Notes under the pieces: model-generated | Told to the model about the DNA's origin: nothing | Database searches by the model: none | Seen by the model: the letters and a program-made list of their open reading frames with translations, nothing else | Position numbers and translations under genes: made by a program | In this document: piece by piece, positions 47,548-47,654 of the stretch | How positions within the stretch are numbered: the stretch's first letter is position 1 | How the letters are laid out: every line of letters begins with the position of its first letter | From: Lacticaseibacillus sharpeae JCM 1186 = DSM 20505 | Lineage (GTDB): Bacteria > Bacillota > Bacilli > Lactobacillales > Lactobacillaceae | NCBI RefSeq assembly: GCF_001436225.1 | Contig: NZ_AYYO01000001.1 | Coordinates: 1-47,654 of the forward strand | Length of the DNA: 47,654 nt | Direction of reading: 5' to 3'

Positions 47548-47654
47548 GGTTCTGGTGCAAAGTTTACTTAGGGAGAGTGCATCATGTATCATGAATTTAA
47601 ACTGGAGGTTTTCAGATGACTGATCATTTTAAAGGACGGCAATTCAATCAATCA
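47548..47654 (+). mobile_element. Left end of an IS6-family insertion sequence
   Basis: GGTTCTGGTGCAAAGTTTA at 47548-47566 matches the terminal inverted repeat of IS1216-like IS6-family elements. It is followed by about 50 bases and a transposase start. The element continues beyond the window, so its length and target duplication cannot be seen. Confidence 0.75.
47616..47654 (+). CDS. IS6-family transposase, partial (first 13 codons)
   Basis: TGGAGG precedes the ATG. The visible residues MTDHFKGRQFNQS fit the conserved N-terminus of IS6/IS1216-type transposases (MxHFKGKQF...). The gene is cut by the window end; the DDE domain is not visible. Confidence 0.75.
   Translation, partial: MTDHFKGRQFNQS

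Overview
The window looks like a large part of a conjugative plasmid (or a closely related integrative element) from a lactic acid bacterium of the Lactobacillus group. The reasons are: LPxTG-anchored SpaA-type pili with a class C sortase, a Gram-positive type IV secretion system (T4SS) of the pSK41/pWCFS103 type, strong AGGAGG ribosome binding sites with frequent TTG and GTG starts, small type I toxins of Lactobacillales type, and an IS6-family end. No replication initiator or partition gene is visible, so the replicon core probably lies outside the window. Species cannot be decided.

Layout. 1-3.3 kb: sparse noncoding DNA, then a run of small hypothetical genes. 3.35-3.8 kb: three degenerate tRNA-like sequences. 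3.8-5.3 kb: a small gene ended by an in-frame amber codon, a small membrane protein and a lipoprotein. 5.35-6.15 kb: two tandem modules built like type I toxin-antitoxin loci (small membrane peptide, antisense RNA, long-range 5'-3' pairing). 6.2-12.1 kb: a pilus operon of leader peptide, thioester/VaFE adhesin, shaft pilin, class C sortase and basal pilin. 12.15-18.1 kb: a mosaic stretch. Here 42-bp tRNA-3'-end-like repeats flank a 1.4-kb segment, and there are a sortase relic, a gene split by a nonsense codon, a second sortase, an Fst-like toxin, a small ribbon-helix-helix-like gene and a DEAH helicase.

18.2-34.8 kb: the transfer operon on the + strand. It encodes a VirB2-like subunit, an Ig-like surface protein, SSB, ArdC-like antirestriction protein, VirD4, VirB6, PrgI/VirB3-like protein, a VirB4 apparently split over two genes, a VirB1-like hydrolase with a CHAP domain, and accessory anchored proteins. 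34.85-35.2 kb: a hairpin-rich region with eight GTGTCCC-type half-sites, the best oriT candidate. 35.2-39.8 kb: two small relaxosome-type proteins, a MobL/MobP relaxase and a Toprim/primase-like protein.

39.8-45.8 kb: only - strand genes, in three short operons of small, mostly unknown proteins (one RadC-like, one DUF4313-like). They all read back towards oriT, as expected for a plasmid leading region. Two of the operons are preceded by a ~239-bp, strongly foldable repeat. The two copies differ mostly by pair-preserving changes that make sense only if the + strand folds. This matches the design of single-stranded-DNA promoters (Frpo/ssi type) that express leading-region genes from the entering T-strand, and it is the most interesting candidate system here. 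45.9-47.65 kb: a HigBA/RelE-type toxin-antitoxin pair, a serine resolvase, and the left end of an IS6-family element running off the window.

How the parts fit: pili and adhesin could promote cell contact. The T4SS and relaxase move the DNA. SSB, ArdC and the putative leading-region proteins would protect the incoming strand. The toxin-antitoxin loci and resolvase would maintain the plasmid.
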